Below, piece after piece: positions 16,717 through 23,865 of a DNA stretch of 64,000 nt (position 1 is the stretch's first letter; each line of letters starts with the position of its first letter). Where the stretch lies: positions 32,137 through 96,136 of the forward strand of contig CAZNRN010000013.1 in the NCBI GenBank assembly GCA_964575605.1, given 5' to 3'. The DNA is from JAPWJZ01 sp964575605 (GTDB taxonomy: Bacteria > Pseudomonadota > Alphaproteobacteria > Micavibrionales > UBA2020). Below the pieces are notes generated by a model that worked only from the letters and a program-made list of their open reading frames with translations, was not told where the DNA came from and did no database searches. The position numbers and the translations under genes were made by a program.

Positions 16717-16884
16717 ATGTTGAGCACAGCTGAACTGCAAACCTTAAGGGCCGTCAACGATCCCGAGAGCTGCGACCGCGTGTCGCGCACGCACCTCGAG
16801 AAACTCGCGCGCCTTGACCTGATCGAGCCCTGCCCGCAGGGCGTCTGCGTCACCGGCGAAGGCCGCAAGATCCTGAGCAAGTAA
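16717..16884 (+). CDS. Small protein between nrdA and nrdB (55 aa)
   Basis: This 55-residue frame begins MLSTAELQTLRAVN with a GGAG about eleven bases upstream. The sequence reads as helix-turn-helix followed by a small beta wing (THLEKLARLDLIEPCPQGVCVTGEGRKILSK), like a miniature winged-helix DNA-binding domain. It contains three Cys residues. It sits in the 280-base space between nrdA and nrdB in the same direction and fills most of it. Function unknown; a local regulator or NrdAB accessory is possible but unproven. Confidence 0.6.
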   Translation: MLSTAELQTLRAVNDPESCDRVSRTHLEKLARLDLIEPCPQGVCVTGEGRKILSK

Positions 16885-16942
16885 CCCGCTTCACGCCTTA
16901 TTCATCCCGGCGTGACGAACGCCCGGGAAAAGGGAGATATAC

Positions 16943-17926
16943 ATGTCGCTTTTAACCGATAACCACGTCTACAAACCCTTCAAGTATCCCTGGGCCTATG
17001 AAGCCTGGCTGACCCAGCAGCGCATCCACTGGCTGCCCGAAGAAGTGCCGCTGGCCGAAGACGTGCGCGACTGGAAGAAAAAGCTGACGCCCGCCGAGCG
17101 CAACCTGCTCACCCAAATCTTCCGCTTCTTCACGCAGGCCGACGTCGAGGTCAACAACTGCTACATGCGCCATTACAGCCGCGTGTTCAAGCCGACGGAA
17201 GTCTGCATGATGCTGGCCGCTTTCTCGAACATGGAAACGGTGCATATCGCCGCCTATTCACACCTGCTGGATACCATCGGCATGCCCGAGGTCGAATATT
17301 CCGCCTTCATGAAATACAAGGAAATGAAGGACAAGTTCGACTACATGCAGGGCTTCAACATGGACAGCAAAAAAGACATCGCGCTGACCATGGCCGTCTT
17401 CGGCGGCTTCACCGAAGGCCTGCAGCTGTTTGCATCCTTCGCCATGCTGATGAACTTCCAGCGCTTCAACAAGATGAAGGGCATGGGCCAGATCGTCACC
17501 TGGTCGGTGCGCGACGAAACGCTGCATACCCTGTCGATCATCAAGCTGTTCAAGACCTTCATCTCGGAAAACCCCGACGTCTGGACGCCGCAGCTGCAGT
17601 CCGAAATCTCCAACGCCTGCAAAACCATCGTCGAGCACGAGGACGCCTTTATCGACCTCGCCTTCGAAATGGGTGGCGTGGAAGGCCTGACCGCTCAGGA
17701 AGTGAAGGATTACATCCGCTACATCGGCGACCGCCGCATGACGCAGATCGGCCTGACGCCCCTCTTCGGCATCGAGAAGAACCCGCTGCCCTGGATGGAC
17801 CAGATGCTGGGCGGCGCCGAGCACACAAACTTCTTCGAAAACCGCGCCACCGAATATTCGAAGGCTTCGACGCAAGGGTCCTGGGAAGAGGCCTTTGAGG
17901 AAGAAACCTTCCGCGGCGCCGCTTAG
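16943..17926 (+). CDS. nrdB: Ribonucleoside-diphosphate reductase, class Ia beta subunit
   Basis: This 327-residue R2 protein houses the diiron-tyrosyl radical used by NrdA. Ligands are visible in METVHIAAYSHL (Glu, His and the radical Tyr at the expected spacing), FTEGLQLF (Glu) and RDETLH (Glu, His). AGGGAG precedes the ATG. The length is that of compact R2 proteins. It is the last gene of the nrd operon and is followed by a strong terminator. Confidence 0.96.
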   Translation: MSLLTDNHVYKPFKYPWAYEAWLTQQRIHWLPEEVPLAEDVRDWKKKLTPAERNLLTQIFRFFTQADVEVNNCYMRHYSRVFKPTEVCMMLAAFSNMETVHIAAYSHLLDTIGMPEVEYSAFMKYKEMKDKFDYMQGFNMDSKKDIALTMAVFGGFTEGLQLFASFAMLMNFQRFNKMKGMGQIVTWSVRDETLHTLSIIKLFKTFISENPDVWTPQLQSEISNACKTIVEHEDAFIDLAFEMGGVEGLTAQEVKDYIRYIGDRRMTQIGLTPLFGIEKNPLPWMDQMLGGAEHTNFFENRATEYSKASTQGSWEEAFEEETFRGAA

Positions 17927-17973
17927 CTGGACACATAAGTTTCTCCAAACTACCCTTACACACGACGAGACAG

Positions 17974-18007
17974 AAACCCCGGCCCCGTAACGCCGGGGTT
18001 TCTTTTT
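17974..18007 (+). terminator. Intrinsic terminator of the nrd operon
   Basis: GC-rich stem (AAACCCCGG pairing with CCGGGGTTT) followed by TTTCTTTTT. Confidence 0.9.
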
Positions 18008-18039
18008 GCCTTATATTTCAATGTATTGTCATTAAATAA

Positions 18040-18068
18040 TTGACATAATCAATCATCATTGCTATTCT
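18040..18068 (+). promoter_or_regulatory. Sigma70-type promoter of the P-loop kinase gene
   Basis: TTGACA (18040-18045), a 17-base spacer and TATTCT (18063-18068), 39 bases before the start codon. Confidence 0.65.
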
Positions 18069-18106
18069 GTAGTCTTGATTAGGGGAGAGTTTACTAAAAA
18101 TATGCC

Positions 18107-18781
18107 ATGCCAAAAGCAAAACAGAAATTCACACAGGCGAATGCCAAAGGTCAGCGCGAGGAGCCATTACAAATGATCCCGAAGGCCTCGCAGCCCTTGA
18201 TGATCTGCATCGGCGGCATGTCCGGGTCTGGCAAGACCACGCTTGCCATGGAACTTGCGAACCGCATCCCCAATAGCGTTGTTTTAGATTCAGACGAAGT
18301 GCGCAAAATGGCGCTGGGCGTGCCGCGCACACAGCCGCTGCCCGACAGCGCCTATTCGCCCGAGAACACCAAGAAGCACATCCGCCGCATGCACCGCGAG
18401 GCCGAATACCAGCTGCAGGCCGGCAAAACAGTAATAGTGACGGGCGTTTTCCTCGACCGCGACAGCCGCGGCAACCAGGAGAATTTGGCAAAAGAAAACA
18501 ACGTGAAATTCATCGGCATCTTCCTCGACGCCCCGATGAGCGTGCTGTTCGAGCGCGTGGCAGAGCGCAAGAAAGTCGCCTCCGACGCAACGCCCGCCAT
18601 CGTGCGCCGCCAGAAACACACCACGCTGATGGGCCAGCGCGGCAAGCAGAACTGGCAGACCATCAACGCCGACCAGCCCAAGGAAGACGTGACGCGCGCG
18701 GCCATCGCCTATGTCAGCCGCAAGACGGCAAACCCCAACCCGAGCCGCAAAAAGCCTGCCGCGAAGCCCTTCCCCGGCTGA
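18107..18781 (+). CDS. P-loop kinase-like ATPase (AAA_33/zeta-toxin-like fold)
   Basis: This 224-residue protein has a Walker A motif GGMSGSGKTT at about residues 36-45, then VVLDSDEVRKMALG (substrate/Mg site), TVIVTGVFLDRDSR (second acidic strand) and a lid-like Arg-rich helix (RVAERKKVASDATPAIVRRQ). This layout matches small-molecule or protein kinases of the AAA_33 family. It has basic, disordered ends and finishes KKPAAKPFPG. No antitoxin-like partner is adjacent, so a toxin role is not supported. Substrate unknown. Confidence 0.75.
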   Translation: MPKAKQKFTQANAKGQREEPLQMIPKASQPLMICIGGMSGSGKTTLAMELANRIPNSVVLDSDEVRKMALGVPRTQPLPDSAYSPENTKKHIRRMHREAEYQLQAGKTVIVTGVFLDRDSRGNQENLAKENNVKFIGIFLDAPMSVLFERVAERKKVASDATPAIVRRQKHTTLMGQRGKQNWQTINADQPKEDVTRAAIAYVSRKTANPNPSRKKPAAKPFPG

Positions 18782-18791
18782 TCCGCCCCGT

Positions 18792-18820
18792 TTGACTCCC
18801 CTCTATATTTGTCGTAATAT
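18792..18820 (+). promoter_or_regulatory. Sigma70-type promoter of ankyrin-like gene
   Basis: TTGACT (18792-18797), a 17-base spacer and TAATAT (18815-18820), upstream of the gene at 18856. It shares the TTGACTC start with the promoters at 8029 and 11471. Confidence 0.55.
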
Positions 18821-18855
18821 CCGCCTGCAATAGCAACCGGCGGGAAACGTTAGCC

Positions 18856-19359
18856 ATGGGCCTGAGAGACATCTTTTTCGACACCAACGACGCGGTCTAC
18901 CTTTACAAAAAGGCGATCATGGCTGCGATCAAGGATGCCAGCCCCGAAAAACTGCAGGAAGCACTGAAGACCAATATCGACGCCCCGCCCGACGTGCTGG
19001 GCGCCGCGCTCGACAAGACGCTGCGCAGCAACCAGCTGAAACTGGCGGAAATACTGCTGAAAGCAGGCGCACCGCTCGGCCAGATCGGCGTCGGCACCGC
19101 ACGTACGCTCGTCGAAAACTACAACACCAAAGCCTACCGCATGCTGTCCGAGGCGGGCCTGAACTTCGACGCCTTCAAGCCCGGCGAAAATGGCGCCTGG
19201 TACGAACTGCGCAATAACTGGATGAAAAAGAACCTGGAATGCGAATACCTGCACGAGGAACTGGCGCAGGTGAAAAACGAGCTGTCGACCCTGAAAGACC
19301 AGATGGGCCTGCCCAAAGACCAGCCCGCCAACGACAAGCCGAAGTCTTTCAGCCTTTAA
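18856..19359 (+). CDS. Ankyrin-like protein with coiled coil (167 aa)
   Basis: This 167-residue protein has two or three degenerate ankyrin units (VLGAALDKTLRSNQLKLAEIL, LLKAGAPLGQIG, AYRMLSEAGLNFDAF), a short coiled-coil segment (HEELAQVKNELSTLKDQ) and a tail ending KPKSFSL. There is no signal peptide. The repeats are weak, so the assignment rests on repeated L-L-x-x-G-A spacing and on the neighbourhood of clear ankyrin genes. Function unknown; it belongs to the candidate effector set. Confidence 0.65.
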   Translation: MGLRDIFFDTNDAVYLYKKAIMAAIKDASPEKLQEALKTNIDAPPDVLGAALDKTLRSNQLKLAEILLKAGAPLGQIGVGTARTLVENYNTKAYRMLSEAGLNFDAFKPGENGAWYELRNNWMKKNLECEYLHEELAQVKNELSTLKDQMGLPKDQPANDKPKSFSL

Positions 19360-19498
19360 AAGCGGGTAAACCCCTTATATCCATGATTTTTTCCCGCCCC
19401 AAAATTCAGGTTCGGGAAAGGGCATATGTAAACTGAAAATTAACTTTATTAGGGTTAAATAGCACTGTAGGCTTAAACTGGGTTTAGCGAGGGAAATC

Positions 19499-19672
19499 AT
19501 GGCCAACGTACTGCAAACTGCCGCCGTCAGCCGCCAGAGCGGGGACAACGCCGGGGAGATTCTGGGGGCTTATATTGCCACCAACCCGTCGATGGCATTG
19601 AACCACACCGCAGAACTGGCCGCCTCCGAGAAGCCCAAGCAGGCAGGCGCTATCGATCCACTCGCGCGCTGA
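19499..19672 (+). CDS. Small hypothetical protein (57 aa)
   Basis: This 57-residue frame begins MANVLQTAAVSRQSGDNAGE with GAGGG well placed before the ATG. It has a central segment GAYIATNPSMALNHTAEL and a polar tail. It is too short for domain assignment and has no membrane segment. The good ribosome-binding site and the free-standing position between two genes on the same strand support it as real. Confidence 0.55.
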   Translation: MANVLQTAAVSRQSGDNAGEILGAYIATNPSMALNHTAELAASEKPKQAGAIDPLAR

Positions 19673-19723
19673 TATACTAAACGAGACGTCCGGGGGACGG
19701 GACTTTAACAGGGGGCTGCCATC

Positions 19724-20026
19724 ATGGCACAGGCAAACAAAGCCGTCGTATCCGAATACGAAGTGTTCAAAAACGGGCGCAACGCGCTCGCGTTCTTTTT
19801 CTACCGTCACCCGACGCTGGACGGCAACCCCGAGGAAGGCCCCTTCTGGTTCACGATCCAGGAGAACCGCATCGTCGCCGGCACCGAAAGCCATTACGCG
19901 ATTTTCGAAGAAGTATCCCAGGGCATCCTCGACACGGCGCGCCAGCGCGGCGTCATCATGCTGGTGGAATTCGAAAACCAGCAGCCCGTGCGCTGTACGC
20001 CCTGTTATCTGTCGGATAACTTCTAA
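19724..20026 (+). CDS. Hypothetical protein (100 aa)
   Basis: This 100-residue soluble protein is rich in beta strands and aromatic residues (NALAFFFYRHPTLDG, GPFWFTIQENRIVAG), followed by a helix (FEEVSQGILDTARQRG) and a Cys pair near the end (RCTPCYLSDNF). AGGGGG lies about nine bases before the ATG. Not recognised. Confidence 0.65.
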   Translation: MAQANKAVVSEYEVFKNGRNALAFFFYRHPTLDGNPEEGPFWFTIQENRIVAGTESHYAIFEEVSQGILDTARQRGVIMLVEFENQQPVRCTPCYLSDNF

Positions 20027-20165
20027 CCGTTTATCTGCGGGATAACGCTTTACCCTTTAAAAAACCTATTTTGCTGGATTCACTGCGCTTTTTGCGCTGC
20101 GTTTGACGCTTTTTGCGGCGGCGGCTAAGCTTTAGGTACGTCGCAACAACAAAGAGCGCTTTACC

Positions 20166-20666
20166 TTGCCGATATTCGACAAGCTGTCTGTATTGTTCAA
20201 CCTCAAAGATTCCCCCAAAGAAAAACGCGAGAAATTGTTTACGGCCGTGGAGAACAGGAATGTCCCCGCAGTCGAAGGCTGGCTTGCCAGCGAAAAGGAC
20301 GCGGCAAGGTGGAAAGACGACAGCGGCCTGACCGCGCTGATGGTCGCCAGCCAGTACGGGCATTCACAAATCATCGACATGCTGCTGGATGCTGGCGCCG
20401 ACATCAACGCGCGCGACAACATCGGCAGGAGCGCGATGGCACACGCGGCGGGGATGGGGCAACAGGGCATCGTGAAAAAACTCATCGGCCTCGGCGCCGA
20501 TACCGAAGGCACTTACGCAGTCGCCGAGCGCAACGGCAAGACGCAGATCATGCAGATGATCGACAACGCCGCGGCCGTGCATCAAGAAGCGAAACGCGAG
20601 CAACTGGGCGGGCGCATCGAAGTGATGAAGCCGCTGTCGCTGCGCGCATTCAAACCTGCGGCGTAA
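20166..20666 (+). CDS. Ankyrin-repeat protein (166 aa)
   Basis: This 166-residue protein starts at a TTG; no ATG lies before the repeats. It has three ankyrin repeats (EKLFTAVENRNVPAVEGWLA, TALMVASQYGHSQIIDMLLDAGA, SAMAHAAGMGQQGIVKKLIGLGA) and a helical linker ending in IEVMKPLSLRAFKPAA. That tail keeps the K-P-hydrophobic core of the neighbouring ankyrin proteins but not the full R-K-P-x-x-F-K form. No signal peptide. Function unknown, candidate effector. Confidence 0.8.
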   Translation: MPIFDKLSVLFNLKDSPKEKREKLFTAVENRNVPAVEGWLASEKDAARWKDDSGLTALMVASQYGHSQIIDMLLDAGADINARDNIGRSAMAHAAGMGQQGIVKKLIGLGADTEGTYAVAERNGKTQIMQMIDNAAAVHQEAKREQLGGRIEVMKPLSLRAFKPAA

Positions 20667-20794
20667 CGCTGCCGCGCCATCGCTGAACGCGCTTCAGTTC
20701 TTTTCAGGAAACTTCCCATACACAAGCTGTTGTGAAAATTTTTGACGCGATGCGCAAAATCTTGATGACAGGCGAATCGGTTTGATCTATATTC

Positions 20795-20977
20795 AAATCA
20801 GGGTTTGAGTTTACTGTCTGTTAACTTGGGTTTGGGGAGTTCCGTTCAGTTGGATCTCATTCGGCTACACGTTTTACCACCCTCTCACGGCGCGCAGGAA
20901 ATTGCGCAGCTTGTCATCGCAAGCCCCGCCACCCGCATCGTCAAAAGCGCCGCCGCCTCCCCTTGGGAGGTTTTTTT
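20795..20977 (+). ncRNA. Candidate small RNA or attenuated leader of the PhoH-like gene
   Basis: In the 390-base gap before the PhoH-like gene a promoter-like segment (TTGATG near 20762, TATATT near 20788) is followed about 180 bases later by an intrinsic terminator. No credible ORF lies between. The region could be an independent small RNA or a transcription-attenuated leader. No known RNA family was recognised. Confidence 0.3.
20956..20977 (+). terminator. Intrinsic terminator in PhoH-like gene leader
   Basis: CCTCCC stem, 3-base loop, GGGAGG, then seven T residues. It lies 80 bases before the PhoH-like start codon, inside its upstream region. Confidence 0.7.
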
Positions 20978-21056
20978 ATGCCCCGAGCATGCGCCGCAGG
21001 TTTCAATCCATTACTACCATCCGCGCACCATTAAACCGAAGGGGAGCAAATAGAGC

Positions 21057-21803
21057 ATGGGGAAGAAATCCAAGATTGCCGCGTATAAAGCCAACAGGGC
21101 GCCGGATGGCGACCGTGTCAGGCATATCTTCGGCAACGGCGGATGGGACCCGCTCCAGAACGGCCAGCAGGAGCCGCAGAACTACGTCAAGAATGTAAGA
21201 CCAAGAAGCGAAGGCCAGAAGCGGCTGATGGAAGCAATCGAGAAACACAATCTCGTGCTTGCCATCGGCCCCGCTGGTACCGGCAAGACCTATCTCGCGG
21301 TGACCGCTGCCTGCGAGGCCTTTTTAAAGGGCAAGGTCGAGCGCATTATCCTTTCCAGGCCCGCGGTGGAAGCCGGCGAGAAGATCGGCTTTCTGCCCGG
21401 TGACCTGCAAGACAAGATGGCGCCCTACCTGCGCCCGCTTTATGACGCGCTGACCGACCGCATGGGCCTCAAACGCCTGAAGCAATGCATCGACAACGGC
21501 GAAATCGAGATCGCCCCCATCGGTTATATGCGCGGCCGCACGCTGAACAACGCTTTCGTCGTCATCGACGAGGCACAGAACTGCACCTTCGCGCAGATCA
21601 AGATGATCGTCTCGCGCCTCGGCTGGGGTTCGACCATGGTTATCACCGGCGACCCCGACCAATCCGACCTTCTGGAGGGCATCTCGGGCCTGCGCGATAT
21701 GTCCAAAAAGCTTGCCACCGTCGAGGGCATCGCGGTCGAAAACCTCAGCCAGACCGACATCGTGCGCCACCCGCTGGTCGCGAAGATGCTGGAAGTCATT
21801 TAG
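21057..21803 (+). CDS. PhoH-family ATPase
   Basis: This 248-residue protein has Walker A GPAGTGKT, the PhoH signature ILSRPAVEAGEKIGFLPGD, Walker B FVVIDEAQNC and the sensor segment MVITGDPDQSDL. PhoH proteins are P-loop ATPases linked to RNA metabolism. The usual YbeZ neighbours (ybeY, ybeX, miaB) are absent, and the start of the protein is basic and Gly/Asn-rich. AAGGGGAGC lies about ten bases upstream of the ATG. An intrinsic terminator precedes the gene (20956-20977) and tandem terminators follow it. Confidence 0.93.
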   Translation: MGKKSKIAAYKANRAPDGDRVRHIFGNGGWDPLQNGQQEPQNYVKNVRPRSEGQKRLMEAIEKHNLVLAIGPAGTGKTYLAVTAACEAFLKGKVERIILSRPAVEAGEKIGFLPGDLQDKMAPYLRPLYDALTDRMGLKRLKQCIDNGEIEIAPIGYMRGRTLNNAFVVIDEAQNCTFAQIKMIVSRLGWGSTMVITGDPDQSDLLEGISGLRDMSKKLATVEGIAVENLSQTDIVRHPLVAKMLEVI

Positions 21804-21862
21804 TTACTGGGTACTCGTTTGCTGCACACTCCTTACTAGGGGCACCTCACCTTGAAACTTGC

Positions 21863-21891
21863 GCCCGGCCTTATGGCCGGGCCCTTTTTTT
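21863..21891 (+). terminator. Intrinsic terminator downstream of PhoH-like gene
   Basis: Perfect 8-bp GCCCGGCC / GGCCGGGC stem with a TTAT loop, followed by CC and a run of T. Confidence 0.92.
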
Positions 21892-21911
21892 GTTTGCACC
21901 GTGAAAGGGTG

Positions 21912-21943
21912 CGTCCGGCTTTTACAGCCGGCCTCTTTTTTTG
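21912..21943 (+). terminator. Second, tandem intrinsic terminator
   Basis: CCGGC / GCCGG stem followed by a run of T about 50 bases after the first terminator. It also sits just before the hydrolase gene. Confidence 0.6.
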
Positions 21944-21955
21944 TATTATCCGTCC

Positions 21956-22732
21956 ATGAACATCGAAACCTTCAGCCCCCGCCGTGACGCGGTTATCGCC
22001 TACCAAAAGACTGTAGGTACGTCGAAAACCTTGCCGGGCGTGATGTTCCTGGGCGGCTTCCGCTCGGACATGACGGGCACCAAGGCCGCGTTCCTTGAAG
22101 AACAATGCAAGGCGCGCAACCAGTCGTACGTGCGTTTCGACTATACCGGCCATGGCGCGTCGAACGGGACCTTCGAACAGGGCAATATCAGCACCTGGCT
22201 GGCAGATGCGACCGAGGTGCTGGACCAGCTGACCGAGGGGCCGCAGATACTGGTCGGCTCATCGATGGGCGGCTGGATTGCGCTGCTGCTGGCGCTGCAG
22301 CGCAAAGAGCGCCTTGCAGGCTTGATCGGCCTCGCCCCCGCGCCTGACTTTTCCGAAGATATCTACAACAAGGAATTCCGCGAGGAAGAGCGCAGGCACC
22401 TTGCCAAAACCGGCCTCATTTACCGCGACAGCCAGTATGGCGAACCCTATCCGCTAACACTGCAATTGTTCCAGGACGCGAAGCGCCACCTGCTGCTGGA
22501 CAAGCCCATCGCCATCAACTGTCCCGTGCGGCTCATCCACGGCAAGAAAGACCCGGACGTGCCCTGGCAGAAAAGCCTGCAGATAAAGGATAAACTGACG
22601 TCACCAGACGCCACGGTGATTTTCATCGACGACGGCGACCACCGCCTCTCGAAGCCCGAAGACCTTGCACTCATCGATAAAACGGTGGTTGAACTAAGCC
22701 ACCTGCACCAGCTCAGGTCTTCGGCGGCCTGA
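21956..22732 (+). CDS. Alpha/beta hydrolase (ABHD10-like)
   Basis: This 258-residue serine hydrolase has the nucleophile elbow GSSMGGW, an oxyanion region near FLGGFRSDMTG, an acid residue in HGKKDPDVPW and the catalytic His in DDGDHRLS. The sequence FDYTGHGASNG is typical of carboxylesterase/thioesterase relatives such as ABHD10. There is no signal peptide, so it is cytoplasmic. It begins just after two terminators and has no clear Shine-Dalgarno. Its 3' end overlaps that of the convergent ankyrin gene by 20 bases. Substrate unknown. Confidence 0.88.
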   Translation: MNIETFSPRRDAVIAYQKTVGTSKTLPGVMFLGGFRSDMTGTKAAFLEEQCKARNQSYVRFDYTGHGASNGTFEQGNISTWLADATEVLDQLTEGPQILVGSSMGGWIALLLALQRKERLAGLIGLAPAPDFSEDIYNKEFREEERRHLAKTGLIYRDSQYGEPYPLTLQLFQDAKRHLLLDKPIAINCPVRLIHGKKDPDVPWQKSLQIKDKLTSPDATVIFIDDGDHRLSKPEDLALIDKTVVELSHLHQLRSSAA

Positions 22733-23438
22733 TTTTTACGGGCCGCAGCGGCTTGACCGGTTTTTGCAGCGTCGCCGCGTTCGCCAGTTCTTTCTCGTAA
22801 GCCTGTTTCGCGGCATCCGCATCGGCCCTCTTTTTCAAATCTGCCGCATCGGCGGCGCGGAAGATACCGGCGATTTTCTGCCTCAGGCGGGATAAATCGG
22901 CCGGATGCGGCAAATGTTTCTGGTCGCAAATAGTATCGACCGCCAGCTTGCCCTGCCTGTCCTTCACGGTACGGCTGGCGCCTTTTTCAATCAGCACCTG
23001 CACGGCGTCGACATGGCCGAGACGCACGGCCTTGTGCAGGGCGGTATGGCCAAAAAATGTTTCCTGTTCGTCCAGCTTCGCGCCCTGTGCGGCCAAGAAC
23101 CGAATGGCGTCGCCTTGCCCGTCCATGCCGGCCTGCAGCACGGGCGTCCAGCCTTCCTCGATCGTCTTGTTGATATCGGCGCCAGCTTTCAGCAATTCCT
23201 TCATCACCGCGATATGCCCCTGCCCCGCGGCGGCGTGCATCGCGCAATCTTCCATGCTGTCGACCGAGACATCGCGCCAGACAGTCGTATCCGGGTCGAC
23301 ACCCGATTTCAGCATGCGCTTTACGCCCTCGACATCGCCCTCGCGCGCGTAATTGACCAGCGCGTCGCCGGGATAGGCTTCCTCGATGAAAGCCTGCCGG
23401 TCTTGCTTGCTGCTCTTGCGGTTGAAAATGCCGCGCAT
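22713..23438 (-). CDS. Ankyrin-repeat protein with basic Pro-rich tail
   Basis: This 241-residue protein contains four ankyrin repeats (CAMHAAAGQGHIAVMKELLKAGA, TPVLQAGMDGQGDAIRFLAAQGA, TALHKAVRLGHVDAVQVLIEKGA, plus an N-terminal unit NYAREGDVEGVKRMLKSG). They are followed by a long Ala/Lys/Asp helix and the tail KPVKPLRPVKIRPPKT. It is the only ankyrin gene on the minus strand and the nearest to the dotL/dotM operon, which runs in the same direction upstream. No signal peptide. The K-P-rich tail suits a C-terminal export signal, but this is inference. Confidence 0.85.
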   Translation of the reverse strand: MRGIFNRKSSKQDRQAFIEEAYPGDALVNYAREGDVEGVKRMLKSGVDPDTTVWRDVSVDSMEDCAMHAAAGQGHIAVMKELLKAGADINKTIEEGWTPVLQAGMDGQGDAIRFLAAQGAKLDEQETFFGHTALHKAVRLGHVDAVQVLIEKGASRTVKDRQGKLAVDTICDQKHLPHPADLSRLRQKIAGIFRAADAADLKKRADADAAKQAYEKELANAATLQKPVKPLRPVKIRPPKT

Positions 23439-23520
23439 ACCCGTTCCTTTTGATTATGGAATAGGTATAGCCCGTCAGGGCCCCCAAGTAAAGCTCCGGT
23501 TTATAAGGGTAATCAGCCGC

Positions 23521-23865
23521 TTAGTGGCGCGATTTATAGACCATCCCGCCCTTGCCGCCGCTCTTGCCGCCTTGCAGCAGGAAGATGATGCGGTAAATGA
23601 CGTAGAACACCAGCGCCGGTATCAGCAGCGCCACGGGTGCGGGCAGGGCGAAGTATTTATCCGCCAGCGCGCTCGAGCTGACCTTCGCCAGGATTTCCTT
23701 GGCGGTCGAGAGCGACGAGCCCGACGACATCTTGATCCACCATTCGTGCAGCGGATGGATGGCGAAGCGGTTCTTGACGAAGAATTCGTAGATAAGGTCG
23801 TAGAACAGGGTGATCGCAGGCGGGATAAGCAATATCCGGCTGGCGACTTTGAAAAAATCCATCAT
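23521..23865 (-). CDS. Small membrane protein downstream of dotL homologue
   Basis: This 114-residue protein has hydrophobic segments at about 4-24 and 76-97 with a short soluble loop between and a Gly/Lys-rich end (GGKSGGKGGMVYKSRH). Its start overlaps the dotL homologue's stop by four bases, so the two are translationally coupled. It does not resemble IcmN, IcmM or IcmL, which follow dotL in Legionella. A structural or assembly role beside the coupling complex is inferred from position only. Confidence 0.7.
   Translation of the reverse strand: MMDFFKVASRILLIPPAITLFYDLIYEFFVKNRFAIHPLHEWWIKMSSGSSLSTAKEILAKVSSSALADKYFALPAPVALLIPALVFYVIYRIIFLLQGGKSGGKGGMVYKSRH

Noticed and set aside
18107..18781. 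Zeta-toxin of a toxin-antitoxin pair
   Set aside because: Only the P-loop kinase fold is seen; no adjacent antitoxin gene.
20805..21053. 83-codon open frame before the PhoH-like gene
   Set aside because: It runs through an intrinsic terminator, has no Shine-Dalgarno and no recognisable sequence.
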